Assembly (NCBI GenBank): GCA_023954375.1
Contig: JAMLIC010000022.1
Coordinates: 82,501-146,500, forward strand
From: Planctomycetota bacterium
Lineage (GTDB): Bacteria; Planctomycetota; J058
Reading direction: 5' to 3'
Length of the DNA: 64,000 nt
In this document: positions 50,699-58,994 of the stretch, in pieces
Layout of the letters: every line of letters begins with the position of its first letter
How positions within the stretch are numbered: the first letter of the stretch is position 1
Position numbers and translations under genes: made by a program
Notes under the pieces: model-generated
Seen by the model: the letters and a program-made list of their open reading frames with translations, nothing else
What the model was told of the DNA's origin: nothing
Databases searched by the model: none

Positions 50699-52087
50699 TC
50701 AGACCATCGGCAACGTGAGCGCGAACGCGGCGCCCCGGGGGGTGGGCACGTGCGCGAGGTCGCCCCCCGCCCGGCGGGCGATCGTCCGCGCCAGCGCGAG
50801 CCCGAGCCCGTGCCCCCGGACCCGCCCCTCGGCGCCGCGCCCGAAGGGCTGGAACAGGTGCGGGACGAGGTCGGCCGGGACCCCCGGCCCGTCGTCCTGG
50901 ACGGTGACGCGCGCGCGCTCGCCGTCCATGCCGAGCGAGAGGGAGACGCCGCCCCCGGCCGGCACGTAGCCGAGGGCGTTGTCGACGACGTTCCACAGGG
51001 CGCGCACGATCAGGTCGCGGCTGCCCTGCACGACGACCGGGCCGTCGGGCACCTCCACGCGGACCCCGAGCTCCCGGGTCTCCCCGACCACCCGGGCCTC
51101 CTCGCCCAGCTCGCGCACCAGCGCGGCGAGGTCGAACGGCGCCGCGGCGCGCAGCTCGGCGGTGTCGCCGCGGGCCAGCTCGAGGAGCGCCTCCACGAGG
51201 CGCCGCATGGAGTCCAGCTCGTCCACGATCGACTCGAGCGCGGCGCGCGCGACGGCGGGGTCGTCCACGCGCAGGGCGACCTCGGCCTCGCCGCGCATTC
51301 GCGTGAGCGGGGTCCGGAGCTCGTGGCTCGCGTCGGCCGCGAAACGGCGCAAGCGCCCCATGGTCTCCTCGGCCCGCGAGAGCATCACGTTGAGCAGCCG
51401 GGCCAGCTCGCCGAGCTCCGAGCCCGCCGTGGGCTCCGCCAGCCGCTGCCCGAGGCCCTCGGCGGCGAGGGAGCGGGCGTCGTTCACGAGCTCGTGGAGG
51501 GGGCGGAGGGCGAGGGCGAGGACGCCGTACATGGCCGCGAAGACCAGGCCCGCCACGGCCGGCGCGCCGAGGAGCAGGTGCCGCCGCATGCCCGCCATGG
51601 CCCGTTCGGACCGGGCGCGGTCCACGCGCGCGACCGCGAGCCAGCGGGGCTCGTTCCCGAGGCGGACGAGATGCGCCGCGCGCACCTCGGGCCGCGCGTC
51701 GCCGAGGTGCACGAACTCGACCGGGAACTCCCCGCCGCGCGCCCGCGCCAGGCCCTCCGGCCAGGGCTCGTGGTCGATCCCGGGCTCGGCGAGCCAGCCG
51801 ACCAGGGCGCCATCCAGCGTGAACACCTCGAGCCGCAGCAGCCCCTCCTCGGGCAGCAGGTTCGTCTCGACCGCGTCGAGCCGGACCTGGAGCTCGTCCG
51901 CGCTCGTCACCTGCGCCACGACCTGCGCGAGCTCGAGCGCCTCGTGCCGCGCGAACTCGGTGTCGGCGCTCTGCAGCTCCATCGCGAGCCGGTGGTAGGA
52001 GACCAGGCCGATGGCCAGGCCGACCACCACGACCGCGGCGCTGCTGATGGCCGCGAGGCGGAACCGGATCGAGCGCCAGATGCTCAC
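50699..52087 (-). CDS. Sensor histidine kinase
   Basis: A 462-residue membrane sensor kinase, GTG overlapping the response-regulator stop. Two membrane segments (about 10-30 and 171-193) flank a ~140-residue periplasmic sensor domain with no recognised fold. A HAMP-like linker (LRPLHELVNDARSLAAEGLG) follows, then HisKA with phospho-accepting His255 in ADASHELRTPL, and an ATPase domain with N box NVVDNALGY, G1 DDGPGVP and G2 GHGLGLALART. It belongs to the EnvZ/QseC-like group and pairs with the OmpR-type regulator encoded just upstream. Confidence 0.93.
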   Translation of the reverse strand: MSIWRSIRFRLAAISSAAVVVVGLAIGLVSYHRLAMELQSADTEFARHEALELAQVVAQVTSADELQVRLDAVETNLLPEEGLLRLEVFTLDGALVGWLAEPGIDHEPWPEGLARARGGEFPVEFVHLGDARPEVRAAHLVRLGNEPRWLAVARVDRARSERAMAGMRRHLLLGAPAVAGLVFAAMYGVLALALRPLHELVNDARSLAAEGLGQRLAEPTAGSELGELARLLNVMLSRAEETMGRLRRFAADASHELRTPLTRMRGEAEVALRVDDPAVARAALESIVDELDSMRRLVEALLELARGDTAELRAAAPFDLAALVRELGEEARVVGETRELGVRVEVPDGPVVVQGSRDLIVRALWNVVDNALGYVPAGGGVSLSLGMDGERARVTVQDDGPGVPADLVPHLFQPFGRGAEGRVRGHGLGLALARTIARRAGGDLAHVPTPRGAAFALTLPMV

Positions 52088-52788
52088 GCGCCCGGCACGT
52101 CCGGCGCGGGGGACGACGCGGGCGGCTGGAAGGCGTAGCCGGTCCCGCGGACGGTGCGGATCGCCGCCTCGGCGCCCGCGGCCGCCAGCTTCCTTCGCAG
52201 GTAGTTCACGTAGACGTCGATCACGTTCGAGCCCGTGTCGAAGTCGATCCCCCACACGCGGTCGGCGAGCATGGCGCGGGTGACGGTCACGCCCGGATGT
52301 CGCATGAAGTACTCGAGGAGCTGGTACTCGCGCGGGGTGAGGTCGAGCTCGACCTCCCGGAACGTCGCCCGATGCTTGACCGTGTCCACGGCGAGGTCGC
52401 CCATGCGCAGCATGGGGTCGAAGGCGCTGGCCTGCCGGCGCTGGAGCGCCCGGATGCGCGCCAGGAGCTCCACGAAGCTGAAGGGCTTCGTGAGGTAGTC
52501 GTCCGCGCCCTCGTCGAGCCCGCGCACGCGGTCGGCGACCTCGCCGCGCGCGGTCACCACGATCACGGGCGTGTTCACGCCGCCGTCCCTCATGCGGCGC
52601 AGGACCTCGTGCCCGTCGAACCCGGGCAGCATGAGGTCGAGCACCACGAGGTCGTAGGCGCTCGTGCAGCCCCGCCGCGCCCCCTCGGGGCCGGTGCGGG
52701 CGACGTCGACCACGTGCCGCTCGGCCTCGAGCCCGCGCTGCAGGAAGCTGCCGATCTTCCGGTCGTCCTCCACCACGAGGATGCGCAT
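52084..52788 (-). CDS. OmpR/PhoB-family response regulator
   Basis: A 234-residue regulator. Receiver: Asp8/Asp9 pocket, phospho-accepting Asp51 in VVLDLMLPG, Thr in VVTARG, and Lys in YLTKPFS. The winged-helix domain spans about 128-222 (LDLTPREYQLLEYFMRHPGV, TGSNVIDVYVNYLRRKL, IRTVRGTGYAF). Start ATG with GGAGGGGGG upstream. Transcribed away from the DUF3187-like gene at 52977 over a 188-base intergenic region containing short direct repeats, the usual place for such a regulator to bind. Confidence 0.95.
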   Translation of the reverse strand: MRILVVEDDRKIGSFLQRGLEAERHVVDVARTGPEGARRGCTSAYDLVVLDLMLPGFDGHEVLRRMRDGGVNTPVIVVTARGEVADRVRGLDEGADDYLTKPFSFVELLARIRALQRRQASAFDPMLRMGDLAVDTVKHRATFREVELDLTPREYQLLEYFMRHPGVTVTRAMLADRVWGIDFDTGSNVIDVYVNYLRRKLAAAGAEAAIRTVRGTGYAFQPPASSPAPDVPGA

Positions 52789-52812
52789 GGGTCCCCCCTC
52801 CGGGCGCCCCGG

Positions 52813-52895
52813 CCATTGTCGCCTCCATTGTCGTCGTGGCCCGCGCCGCCGTGCACGTGAGAGCGGTTCACCCGGGAGGTGAGCCGCGGGTGAGC
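52813..52895. promoter_or_regulatory. Candidate response-regulator binding repeats between divergent genes
   Basis: Two pairs of direct repeats occur in the region between the regulator and the envelope-protein gene: GGTGAGC at 52878-52884 and 52889-52895 (11-base period), and CCATTGTC at 52813-52820 and 52825-52832 (12-base period). OmpR-family proteins bind direct repeats spaced about one helical turn. Which gene each pair would control is an inference. Confidence 0.35.
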
Positions 52896-52976
52896 GCGGG
52901 CTCCCCGCCTTCTCACGAGAGTCGCGGCCGCGCCCCGCGGACGCTCGGGAGGGGCGGGGATCGAGGTGCGTGACCC

Positions 52977-54023
52977 ATGCATGTCTGCGGCAGCGGCGCG
53001 CGGCGCCTGCCCGCGCGCGCGGCGCGCGTCGTCTCCATCGCCCTCGTCTCCCTGACGATCGCCGGGGCGGCCGAGCCGGCCCCGGCCGAGGCGGCGCGGC
53101 CGCTCGAGCGGCCCCTCCGGCTGCGGCTCCTCGCGCCGTTCGCCTCGCCCCGGAACTCGTCGCTCCACTCGGGCTTCGGGCTGCCGCCGCTGCGCGAGGC
53201 CGCCTCGCCCGGCGAGGGGGTCCTGACCGGCCGCTGGCGCGGCAGCATGACTCACACGGCCGACAGCGGGCGCGGCAACGGCCACCTGCATCGCCTGGAC
53301 GGCCTCTACACCGAGCACTCGCGCTTCGACCTGTCGCTCGCGGTCCACGAGCGGCTGCTCGTGTGGGCCGACCTGCGCTTCGCCGGCTGGGACGAGCGGC
53401 GCGACGTGTTCCGCATCTATGGCCGCGGCGCCGACGTGCCGGTCCTCGAGGGCGAGGCGGTGAAGCTCACGCAGGGGCGGGCGACGGGGCGCCACGAGAA
53501 CCTGGCGCAGGCGGCGTTCGGGGCGCTCGTCACCTGCTGGCAGGCGGACGACGGCGTGACGGCCCTGGGCGCCTCGGTCCTCCTCAAGCTGCCCGCCTTC
53601 CGCCGCGCGGACCTCACGAACTCGGGCACGTTCGACGCGGCGTTCACGGCGCACGGCTCGCTCCTGCTCCTCGACGGCCTGGCGCTGCACGGCCAGGTGG
53701 GCGTTGTCCTGCCCGTGGGCTACCCGTCCGTGTTCGAGGTCCCGAGCGCGTGGCGGGTGGAGCCCTTCGTCCAGGGGGCGCTCGGCCTGACCTGGGCGCC
53801 GACGGACTGGCTGGCGCTCGGGTTGAGCTTCGAGGCGGCCCAGTCACCCTGGACCCGGCAGGTCGAGTTCCTCGACCGGCCGGCGTTCACCCTCTCGGGC
53901 GGCGTCAGGTTGCGCCTGGGGCGCTTCCTGCTCGAGTTCGGCGCGGGCGCCGGGCTGACGTCGGGCAGCGCCGACTGGCTGGCCTGGCTGGAGCTGGGCT
54001 ACGCGTCGGCGCCGCTGTGGTGA
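52977..54023 (+). CDS. Envelope protein of DUF3187-like type (paralogue 2)
   Basis: A 348-residue exported protein, homologous end to end with the gene at 42800-43843: it shares GWDERRDVFRIYGRG, RATGRHENL, LTNSGTFDAAFTAHGSLLLL, and the C-terminal LGRFLLEFGAGAGLTSG and WLELGYASAPLW. A long basic leader (MHVCGSGARRLPARAARVV) precedes the hydrophobic signal segment (SIALVSLTIAGAAEPAPAEA). It is a probable outer-membrane beta-barrel. Being divergent from a two-component system, it is a candidate target of that system. Confidence 0.78.
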   Translation: MHVCGSGARRLPARAARVVSIALVSLTIAGAAEPAPAEAARPLERPLRLRLLAPFASPRNSSLHSGFGLPPLREAASPGEGVLTGRWRGSMTHTADSGRGNGHLHRLDGLYTEHSRFDLSLAVHERLLVWADLRFAGWDERRDVFRIYGRGADVPVLEGEAVKLTQGRATGRHENLAQAAFGALVTCWQADDGVTALGASVLLKLPAFRRADLTNSGTFDAAFTAHGSLLLLDGLALHGQVGVVLPVGYPSVFEVPSAWRVEPFVQGALGLTWAPTDWLALGLSFEAAQSPWTRQVEFLDRPAFTLSGGVRLRLGRFLLEFGAGAGLTSGSADWLAWLELGYASAPLW

Positions 54024-54161
54024 CCGGCGCGCCCCGAACGGCGCACGAACCACACGAGCCCGTGAGCGCGCTCTAACGGAGTTCTCACCGCGTCGCGCAG
54101 GCCCCCGGCGCGAGACTCCTCCCTCGCGGACGGCCGTCGGGGACGTCGTCCGGGAGGCCTC

Positions 54162-55037
54162 GTGCACGTGCTCACGCTCGAGACGGCGGCCGCTCAGGCC
54201 GCGGCCGGCTCGCTGACGCTCGCCGCGCCCGAGGCGCTGCGGACGGGCCTCCTCGCGGCGCTGGCGCCGGAGCGGGAGGCGTGGCTGCCCGTGATGGCCG
54301 AGACGGCCCGCTCCCGGGTCATGCGCCTGCACGTCGACGGCGCTCCGCCGCTCGTCCTCAAGCGCTACCGCGAGCCCGGCGCCTTCCTCCTGCGCACCTT
54401 CCTCCGCCCGTCGCGGGCGCAGCGCGAGGCCGGGGCGCTGGCGATGATCGCCGCGGCCGTCGGCAACGTCGTGCAGCCGGTGGCCTGGGCCGAGGAGCGG
54501 CGGCTCGGGTTCGTGCCGCGCTCCTGGATCGTCACCACCGAGTTGACCGGCGCGCACGACCTGCGCCACCTCGAGCGCCTGGCCCCGGACGACCGGGCCC
54601 TCGCCCGCGCGGCCGCGATGGTCGTCCTCCCCGAGCGGGTCGCCGCGCTGCACCGCGCGGGGGTCTTCGCCCGGAACCTGCACGCCAAGAACGTGCTCGT
54701 GCAGCCGGCCACCGGCCGCGTGGCCTTCATCGACCTGCCGCGCGCCAGCGCGGGCCTCCTCACGCGGGCGCGCCGCGTCCACGACCTGGCCTGCCTGGCC
54801 AAGGGGCTGCGGCGCGGGCTGAGCGACGACGACCTGCGCGCGCTCCTCGCCGCCTACGCCCGCGCCGCCGGGGTCGACGACGACCTGTGGTCGGACGTCG
54901 TCGCCCGCGTCGAGGTCCTCGACAACCGCACCCCGCTGGCGGGGGCGGTCCACGCCCTCCGGCGGCGGGCGAAGCGCCTGTGGCGCGGCGCGACCGCCGC
55001 CGAGGGCCAGTCCGGGCCGTTCCCCTGGACCGCCTGA
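54162..55037 (+). CDS. Kdo/WaaP-family lipopolysaccharide kinase-like protein
   Basis: A 291-residue protein with a kinase-like fold related to heptose/Kdo kinases that phosphorylate lipopolysaccharide core sugars. GTG start with GGGAGG upstream. Visible: Lys67 in PLVLKRYREPG, RTFLRPSRAQREAGAL, the catalytic-loop equivalent LHRAGVFARNLHAKNVLV (160s-180), and FIDLPRAS with Asp191 as metal ligand. The loop normally reads HxDLxxxN; here the Asp position is Asn172 and the preceding His is Ala, so catalysis may be impaired. It lies downstream of the DUF3187-like gene and could be cotranscribed with it. Confidence 0.8.
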   Translation: MHVLTLETAAAQAAAGSLTLAAPEALRTGLLAALAPEREAWLPVMAETARSRVMRLHVDGAPPLVLKRYREPGAFLLRTFLRPSRAQREAGALAMIAAAVGNVVQPVAWAEERRLGFVPRSWIVTTELTGAHDLRHLERLAPDDRALARAAAMVVLPERVAALHRAGVFARNLHAKNVLVQPATGRVAFIDLPRASAGLLTRARRVHDLACLAKGLRRGLSDDDLRALLAAYARAAGVDDDLWSDVVARVEVLDNRTPLAGAVHALRRRAKRLWRGATAAEGQSGPFPWTA

Positions 55038-55056
55038 GCGCGGCGCTCTCTGGCGT

Positions 55057-55659
55057 CTACTCGGCCAGGACCACCTTGAACCGCTCGTCGTGGCGGCGGA
55101 ACACGTAGAAGACCTCGGGGCCGAGGTCGCCGCCGCGGAGCCCGCCGACGACGAGCCAGTCGCCGTCCTCCATGAGCCCGGCCAGGCGCGCCGGCGCCAC
55201 GCGCCGCCAGCCCTCGGCCGCGGCGTCCACCTCGCGCGCGCGCTCGCGCGAGTAGGCGCGGACGGCGCCGAGGTCGAGCACGTCCGCGAGCGCCCTGGGG
55301 CGCTCCCCCGCCGCGCGCGCCTCCTCGCGCTGCTCGACCAGCAGGGCCTCCAGGCGCGCGGGCGGCATGGGCTCGAGGTCGCCCGAGCCGGCGAGGAGGC
55401 GCAGGTCGGGGTGGAAGTAGGGCAGCGCGCGGTCCACGTCGTGGGCCAGCACGTGGCGGACGACTGAGACGAAGGCCCGCTTGAGCTCGCGCCCCGGCTC
55501 CGCCTCGCCGGCGAAGCGCGCCAGCGGGGCCGCGAGGTCGGGCGTCGGCGCGACGAGGTCGGCCGCCGGCGGCGGCTCCTCGTCCGCCCGGCCGGTCGCC
55601 AGGGCGAGGAGCGGGAGCAGGGCGAGCGCCGCGAGGCGAGCGGAGGCGCGCGGCGTCAC
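55057..55659 (-). CDS. Secreted hypothetical protein coupled to a TPR protein gene
   Basis: A 200-residue protein with a signal peptide (ARLAALALLPLLALATGRAD) followed by a Pro-rich linker and a helical domain (RELKRAFVSVVRHVLAHDVD, RALPYFHPDLRLLAGSGD), then a strand-rich end (DWLVVGGLRGGDLGPEVFYV). The layout resembles SnoaL/NTF2-like or other small stress domains, but I cannot assign it. GTG start overlaps the stop of the upstream TPR gene, so the two are probably expressed together. Confidence 0.72.
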   Translation of the reverse strand: MTPRASARLAALALLPLLALATGRADEEPPPAADLVAPTPDLAAPLARFAGEAEPGRELKRAFVSVVRHVLAHDVDRALPYFHPDLRLLAGSGDLEPMPPARLEALLVEQREEARAAGERPRALADVLDLGAVRAYSRERAREVDAAAEGWRRVAPARLAGLMEDGDWLVVGGLRGGDLGPEVFYVFRRHDERFKVVLAE

Positions 55660-58600
55660 CGCGCGGGCTGCTTCATGAGCTGCTGGTGCTTCTGCTCGTC
55701 GGCCTTGGCCCCCTGGGCGTTGCCCTGGCGGGCGCGGACCAGGGCGCGCACGCGGTAGGCCTCGGCGTGCTCGGCGTCCAGCTCGACCGCGCGGTCGGCC
55801 GCGCGCTGGGCCTGCAGGAGGTCGTTCTGGCGCAGGAAGACGAGGGCCAGGCCGGTGTGCGTCTCCGGTCGCTCGGCGCCCTGCCGCTGCTCGATCTTCA
55901 GGGCCGTCTGGAAGTCGGCGAGCGCCAGCCCCGCGGTCTCGCGCGTCTGCTCGCGCTCCGGGAGGTCGCGCACGTAGAGCAGGCCGCGCGCGACGTAGGC
56001 GTCGCGCAGGTACTGGTTCAGCACCACGGCCCGCTCGAGGTCGGCCAGGGCCTCGCGATGCTTCTCGAGGCGGATCAGCGCCTGGGCGCGCAGGAGGTGC
56101 GCCCTGGCGTGGTAGGGGTTGGCGGCCAGCGTGGCCGTGATCCCGTCGAGCACGCCGGCCAGCGCGGCGGGGTCGGCGCCCTCCTGGAAGCGCCGCAGCG
56201 CCGCCGCGAACTCGCCCCCGCCCGGGAGCTGCTCCTGCACCTCGGCGCGCGCGGCGTCCGTGTAGGCCTCGTAGGCGCGTGTGTGCTGGCTCGTGGCGTC
56301 GAACATGCGCCCGCGCAGCGTCGCGACCTGGGGGCCGAGCCCGGGGTCGATCGAGGCCGCGACCCCCAGCACCTCGCCGGCCTCCTGATGCCGCCCGTGC
56401 TCGATGAGGAACGCCCCGCGCACGACGAGCACCCGCCCGGCCACGGGCGAGCGCACGACCTCCGACTCGGCCCCGTCGAGGCGCTTGAGCAGGGCCATGG
56501 CCGTGGCGAGCCGCGCCTCGCACAGGGTCAGGTTGCCCTCGAGCAGGTCGACGCGCGCCAGGCCCGCCTCCGCCTCCGCGCTGAAGGGGTCGAGCCCCTG
56601 CGCCTCGCCCAGCTGCGCCCGGGCCTGGACCGCGTTGCCGGCGGCGAGCTCGAGGGCGGCGAGCCGGCAGCGGGCCGCCGCCCGCGGGTCCGGCGCGAAG
56701 GGGGCCTCGAACGGGTCGACCTCGCCGGCGACGAGGAGCGCGCCCGAGGGGAGGAGCGGCTGGCCGGCGGCATCGCGGTAGAAGGTGCGGGCGCGGTCGA
56801 TCTCCATGCGGGTGGCGAGCGCGTCGCCGGTGGCGAGGAAGCCGCGGGCGGTCCCCGAGACGAGGTTGGCCGCCTGGAGCTCCTTCAGCGCCTCGTCGGC
56901 CCGCCCGCGCCGCAGGAGGAGCTCGCCGAGGGCGACCCGCGGGAACGGGGTGTCGCCGCCCAGCGCCGCCGCCTCGCGGAGGGCCCGCTCGGCGCCCGGC
57001 GCGTCGCCCTTGAGCTCGAGCGCCATGGCCTCGACGACCTTGGCGGCGGCCGCCGCCTGCCCCTCGAGGCCAGAGGCCTTCCCGAGCGCGTCGAGCGCCG
57101 ACTCGACCGAGCGATCGACCACGTGGGCGCGCGCGGCGAGCACGGGCGCCAGCGGCTCCTTGAGCTGGCCGTAGGCCCGCACCGCCTTCGTCCCCGCGTC
57201 GCCGCGCTCGAAGGCGTAGCCGCGGAGCGCCAGCGCGGCCGGCGAGCCGGCCGCGCGCGGCTCGAGCAGGGCCGCGGCCTCGGCCACGCGGCGCGCGCGC
57301 ACGAGCCGGCGCGCATAGAGGAGCGCCAGCTCGTCGTCGCCCGGGGCGGCCGCGGCGAGGTGCCGGTACTCCTCGAGCGCCTCGCGCGCGCCGTTCACCC
57401 CGCCCTGGCGCTCGAGGGCCTGCGCGCGCGCCAGGCGCAGGGCGCGCACCTTCGCCGGCAGCCCCTGCTGCTCCTCGTAGCCGTCGGCGCGCGCGCGGTT
57501 GTCGCCCTGGATGAGGGTCGCCTTGGCCTTGCTCGCGTTGCCGAGCTCGGTGAGGAGCGTCGAGATGTCGATCGGCGACCCCTTCTCGACCGCGCCCTCG
57601 ACGCGGGCCAGGACCTTGTCGAGGCCCTCTCGCCAGCCGCCGAACTCCCTGTCCAGCCGCTCCTGGTGGGCGGCGGCCTCGACGTCGGCCGCCCGCTGCT
57701 TGAGCACGACGACGCCGCCCACCATGCCGCCGAGCGCCGCGAGGCAGACGACGAGCGTGGCCGCCTGCGCCGGCCCGAACTTCGTGCGCGGCGGGAGCCC
57801 CTTCTTCTGCGCGACCTGCGCCGCCTTCGCCAGCTCGGCGATCGACGGCTGCGCCTGCACGCGCTCGATCGCCACCGCGGCCCGGGCGGCCGCGGTGCGC
57901 ACCGACGTCTTGGGCGGCTCGGCCTCGCCCGAGCCCGAGCCGGTGGCGTCGTCGGAGCCGAGGGTGAACTCCTCGACCTCGACGCCGGCGGCGCCGCCGG
58001 GCGCCCCCGACGCGATGGGGCGCGTGAACAGGTCCTTCGGCACCTTGACCTTGTTCTTGCACCGCCGGCAGCCGAAGCGCTTGCCCACCTGCGCCTGGCG
58101 CACGCGGTACTTCTTGCCGCACTCGGGGCAGGCGATGAGGCGGCGGTCGTCCTCGTCGACGGCGTCCTCGGGGGCGCTCTGGAAGACCGCCGGGTCGACG
58201 TCGGAGTCGGAGGCCGAGGGCCGCCGGGGCGGCGCCTTCTTCGGCGGCGCCTCCGCCTCGTCCTCGGCCCGCCGCGAGCGCCGGGACGGCCCCGCCTCCG
58301 CGCCGTTCTTGCCGGATGCCGGCAGGTCGGCCTTCGACGCGCGCTTGTCCTTCTTCCTGGCGGCCTCGTCGCCCTCGCCCTCGTCGCGGCGCTGGCGGCG
58401 GCTCGCCTCGCGGGTGGCCGTCGCGGTGGGGGCCTCCCCGGCCGAGGACGCGTCGTCCGCGCTGGCCCGGGCGGCGCGGGCGGACCGCTCGCCCTTCGGG
58501 CGCTTCTTCTCCGGCGGCTTCGCCGGCGCCTCCTCGCTCGCGTCGCCGCTCGCCGTCGGGGCGTCGCTCGTCGAGCCGACCTCGCTCCCCTCCGTCGCCT

Positions 58601-58823
58601 CGCTGGCGGTCCCCGCGCGCTCGTTGTGGAGCTTGACGATCTCCTCCAGCTGCGCCGCGGTGAGGTACTCCTTCTTGATCAGGAGCGCGCCGAGCGCGAC
58701 CTTCTTGCCCTTGGTCTTGACCAGCTTCTTCTGCAGGGCGAGGGCGCGGGTGAGCTGGTCCTTGGTGATCATGCCCTGCCGCAGGGCGATCTTGCCGAGC
58801 TGCAGGTCGCGCTTGGAGATCAC
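55656..58823 (-). CDS. Large membrane-anchored zinc-ribbon/TPR protein
   Basis: A 1,055-residue protein, GTG start with GGGAGG upstream. The first 70 residues contain two similar helical units (LGKIALRQGMITKDQLTRAL; LGALLIKKEYLTAAQLEEIV) like the small N-terminal domain found on type II/IV secretion ATPases and many planctomycete proteins. A long charged, low-complexity linker follows (70-215), then a zinc ribbon (CPECGKKYRVRQ and CRRCKNKVKV), one membrane segment near residue 350 (ATLVVCLAALGGMVGGVVVL), and about 650 residues of TPR-type helices. Probably a scaffold exposing TPRs on one face of the membrane and the ribbon on the other. The next gene overlaps its stop. Confidence 0.83.
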   Translation of the reverse strand: MISKRDLQLGKIALRQGMITKDQLTRALALQKKLVKTKGKKVALGALLIKKEYLTAAQLEEIVKLHNERAGTASEATEGSEVGSTSDAPTASGDASEEAPAKPPEKKRPKGERSARAARASADDASSAGEAPTATATREASRRQRRDEGEGDEAARKKDKRASKADLPASGKNGAEAGPSRRSRRAEDEAEAPPKKAPPRRPSASDSDVDPAVFQSAPEDAVDEDDRRLIACPECGKKYRVRQAQVGKRFGCRRCKNKVKVPKDLFTRPIASGAPGGAAGVEVEEFTLGSDDATGSGSGEAEPPKTSVRTAAARAAVAIERVQAQPSIAELAKAAQVAQKKGLPPRTKFGPAQAATLVVCLAALGGMVGGVVVLKQRAADVEAAAHQERLDREFGGWREGLDKVLARVEGAVEKGSPIDISTLLTELGNASKAKATLIQGDNRARADGYEEQQGLPAKVRALRLARAQALERQGGVNGAREALEEYRHLAAAAPGDDELALLYARRLVRARRVAEAAALLEPRAAGSPAALALRGYAFERGDAGTKAVRAYGQLKEPLAPVLAARAHVVDRSVESALDALGKASGLEGQAAAAAKVVEAMALELKGDAPGAERALREAAALGGDTPFPRVALGELLLRRGRADEALKELQAANLVSGTARGFLATGDALATRMEIDRARTFYRDAAGQPLLPSGALLVAGEVDPFEAPFAPDPRAAARCRLAALELAAGNAVQARAQLGEAQGLDPFSAEAEAGLARVDLLEGNLTLCEARLATAMALLKRLDGAESEVVRSPVAGRVLVVRGAFLIEHGRHQEAGEVLGVAASIDPGLGPQVATLRGRMFDATSQHTRAYEAYTDAARAEVQEQLPGGGEFAAALRRFQEGADPAALAGVLDGITATLAANPYHARAHLLRAQALIRLEKHREALADLERAVVLNQYLRDAYVARGLLYVRDLPEREQTRETAGLALADFQTALKIEQRQGAERPETHTGLALVFLRQNDLLQAQRAADRAVELDAEHAEAYRVRALVRARQGNAQGAKADEQKHQQLMKQPAR

Positions 58824-58916
58824 TTGGCCTCCCCCGGCCGCGCTGGGGCGTGGAGCCCGGCGATCCTACCACGGTGCCCGGGCGGCGCTCCCCTGCGACC
58901 GTGGACGCGGGCCGTG

Positions 58917-58945
58917 ATGACAGGCCGCCCTCCAGCCATTAGGAT
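58917..58945 (+). promoter_or_regulatory. Sigma70-like promoter for the TPR gene at 58995
   Basis: ATGACA (58917-58922, five of six to consensus) and TAGGAT (58940-58945) are separated by 17 bases, predicting a start near 58953. The opposite strand carries TAGGAT at 58868-58863 upstream of the divergent TPR gene, but without a good -35. Confidence 0.55.
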
Positions 58946-58994
58946 CGGGCCGCGCGTTCCGAGAACCCCGGGAGCACTCCCGGCCGCGGGGACC

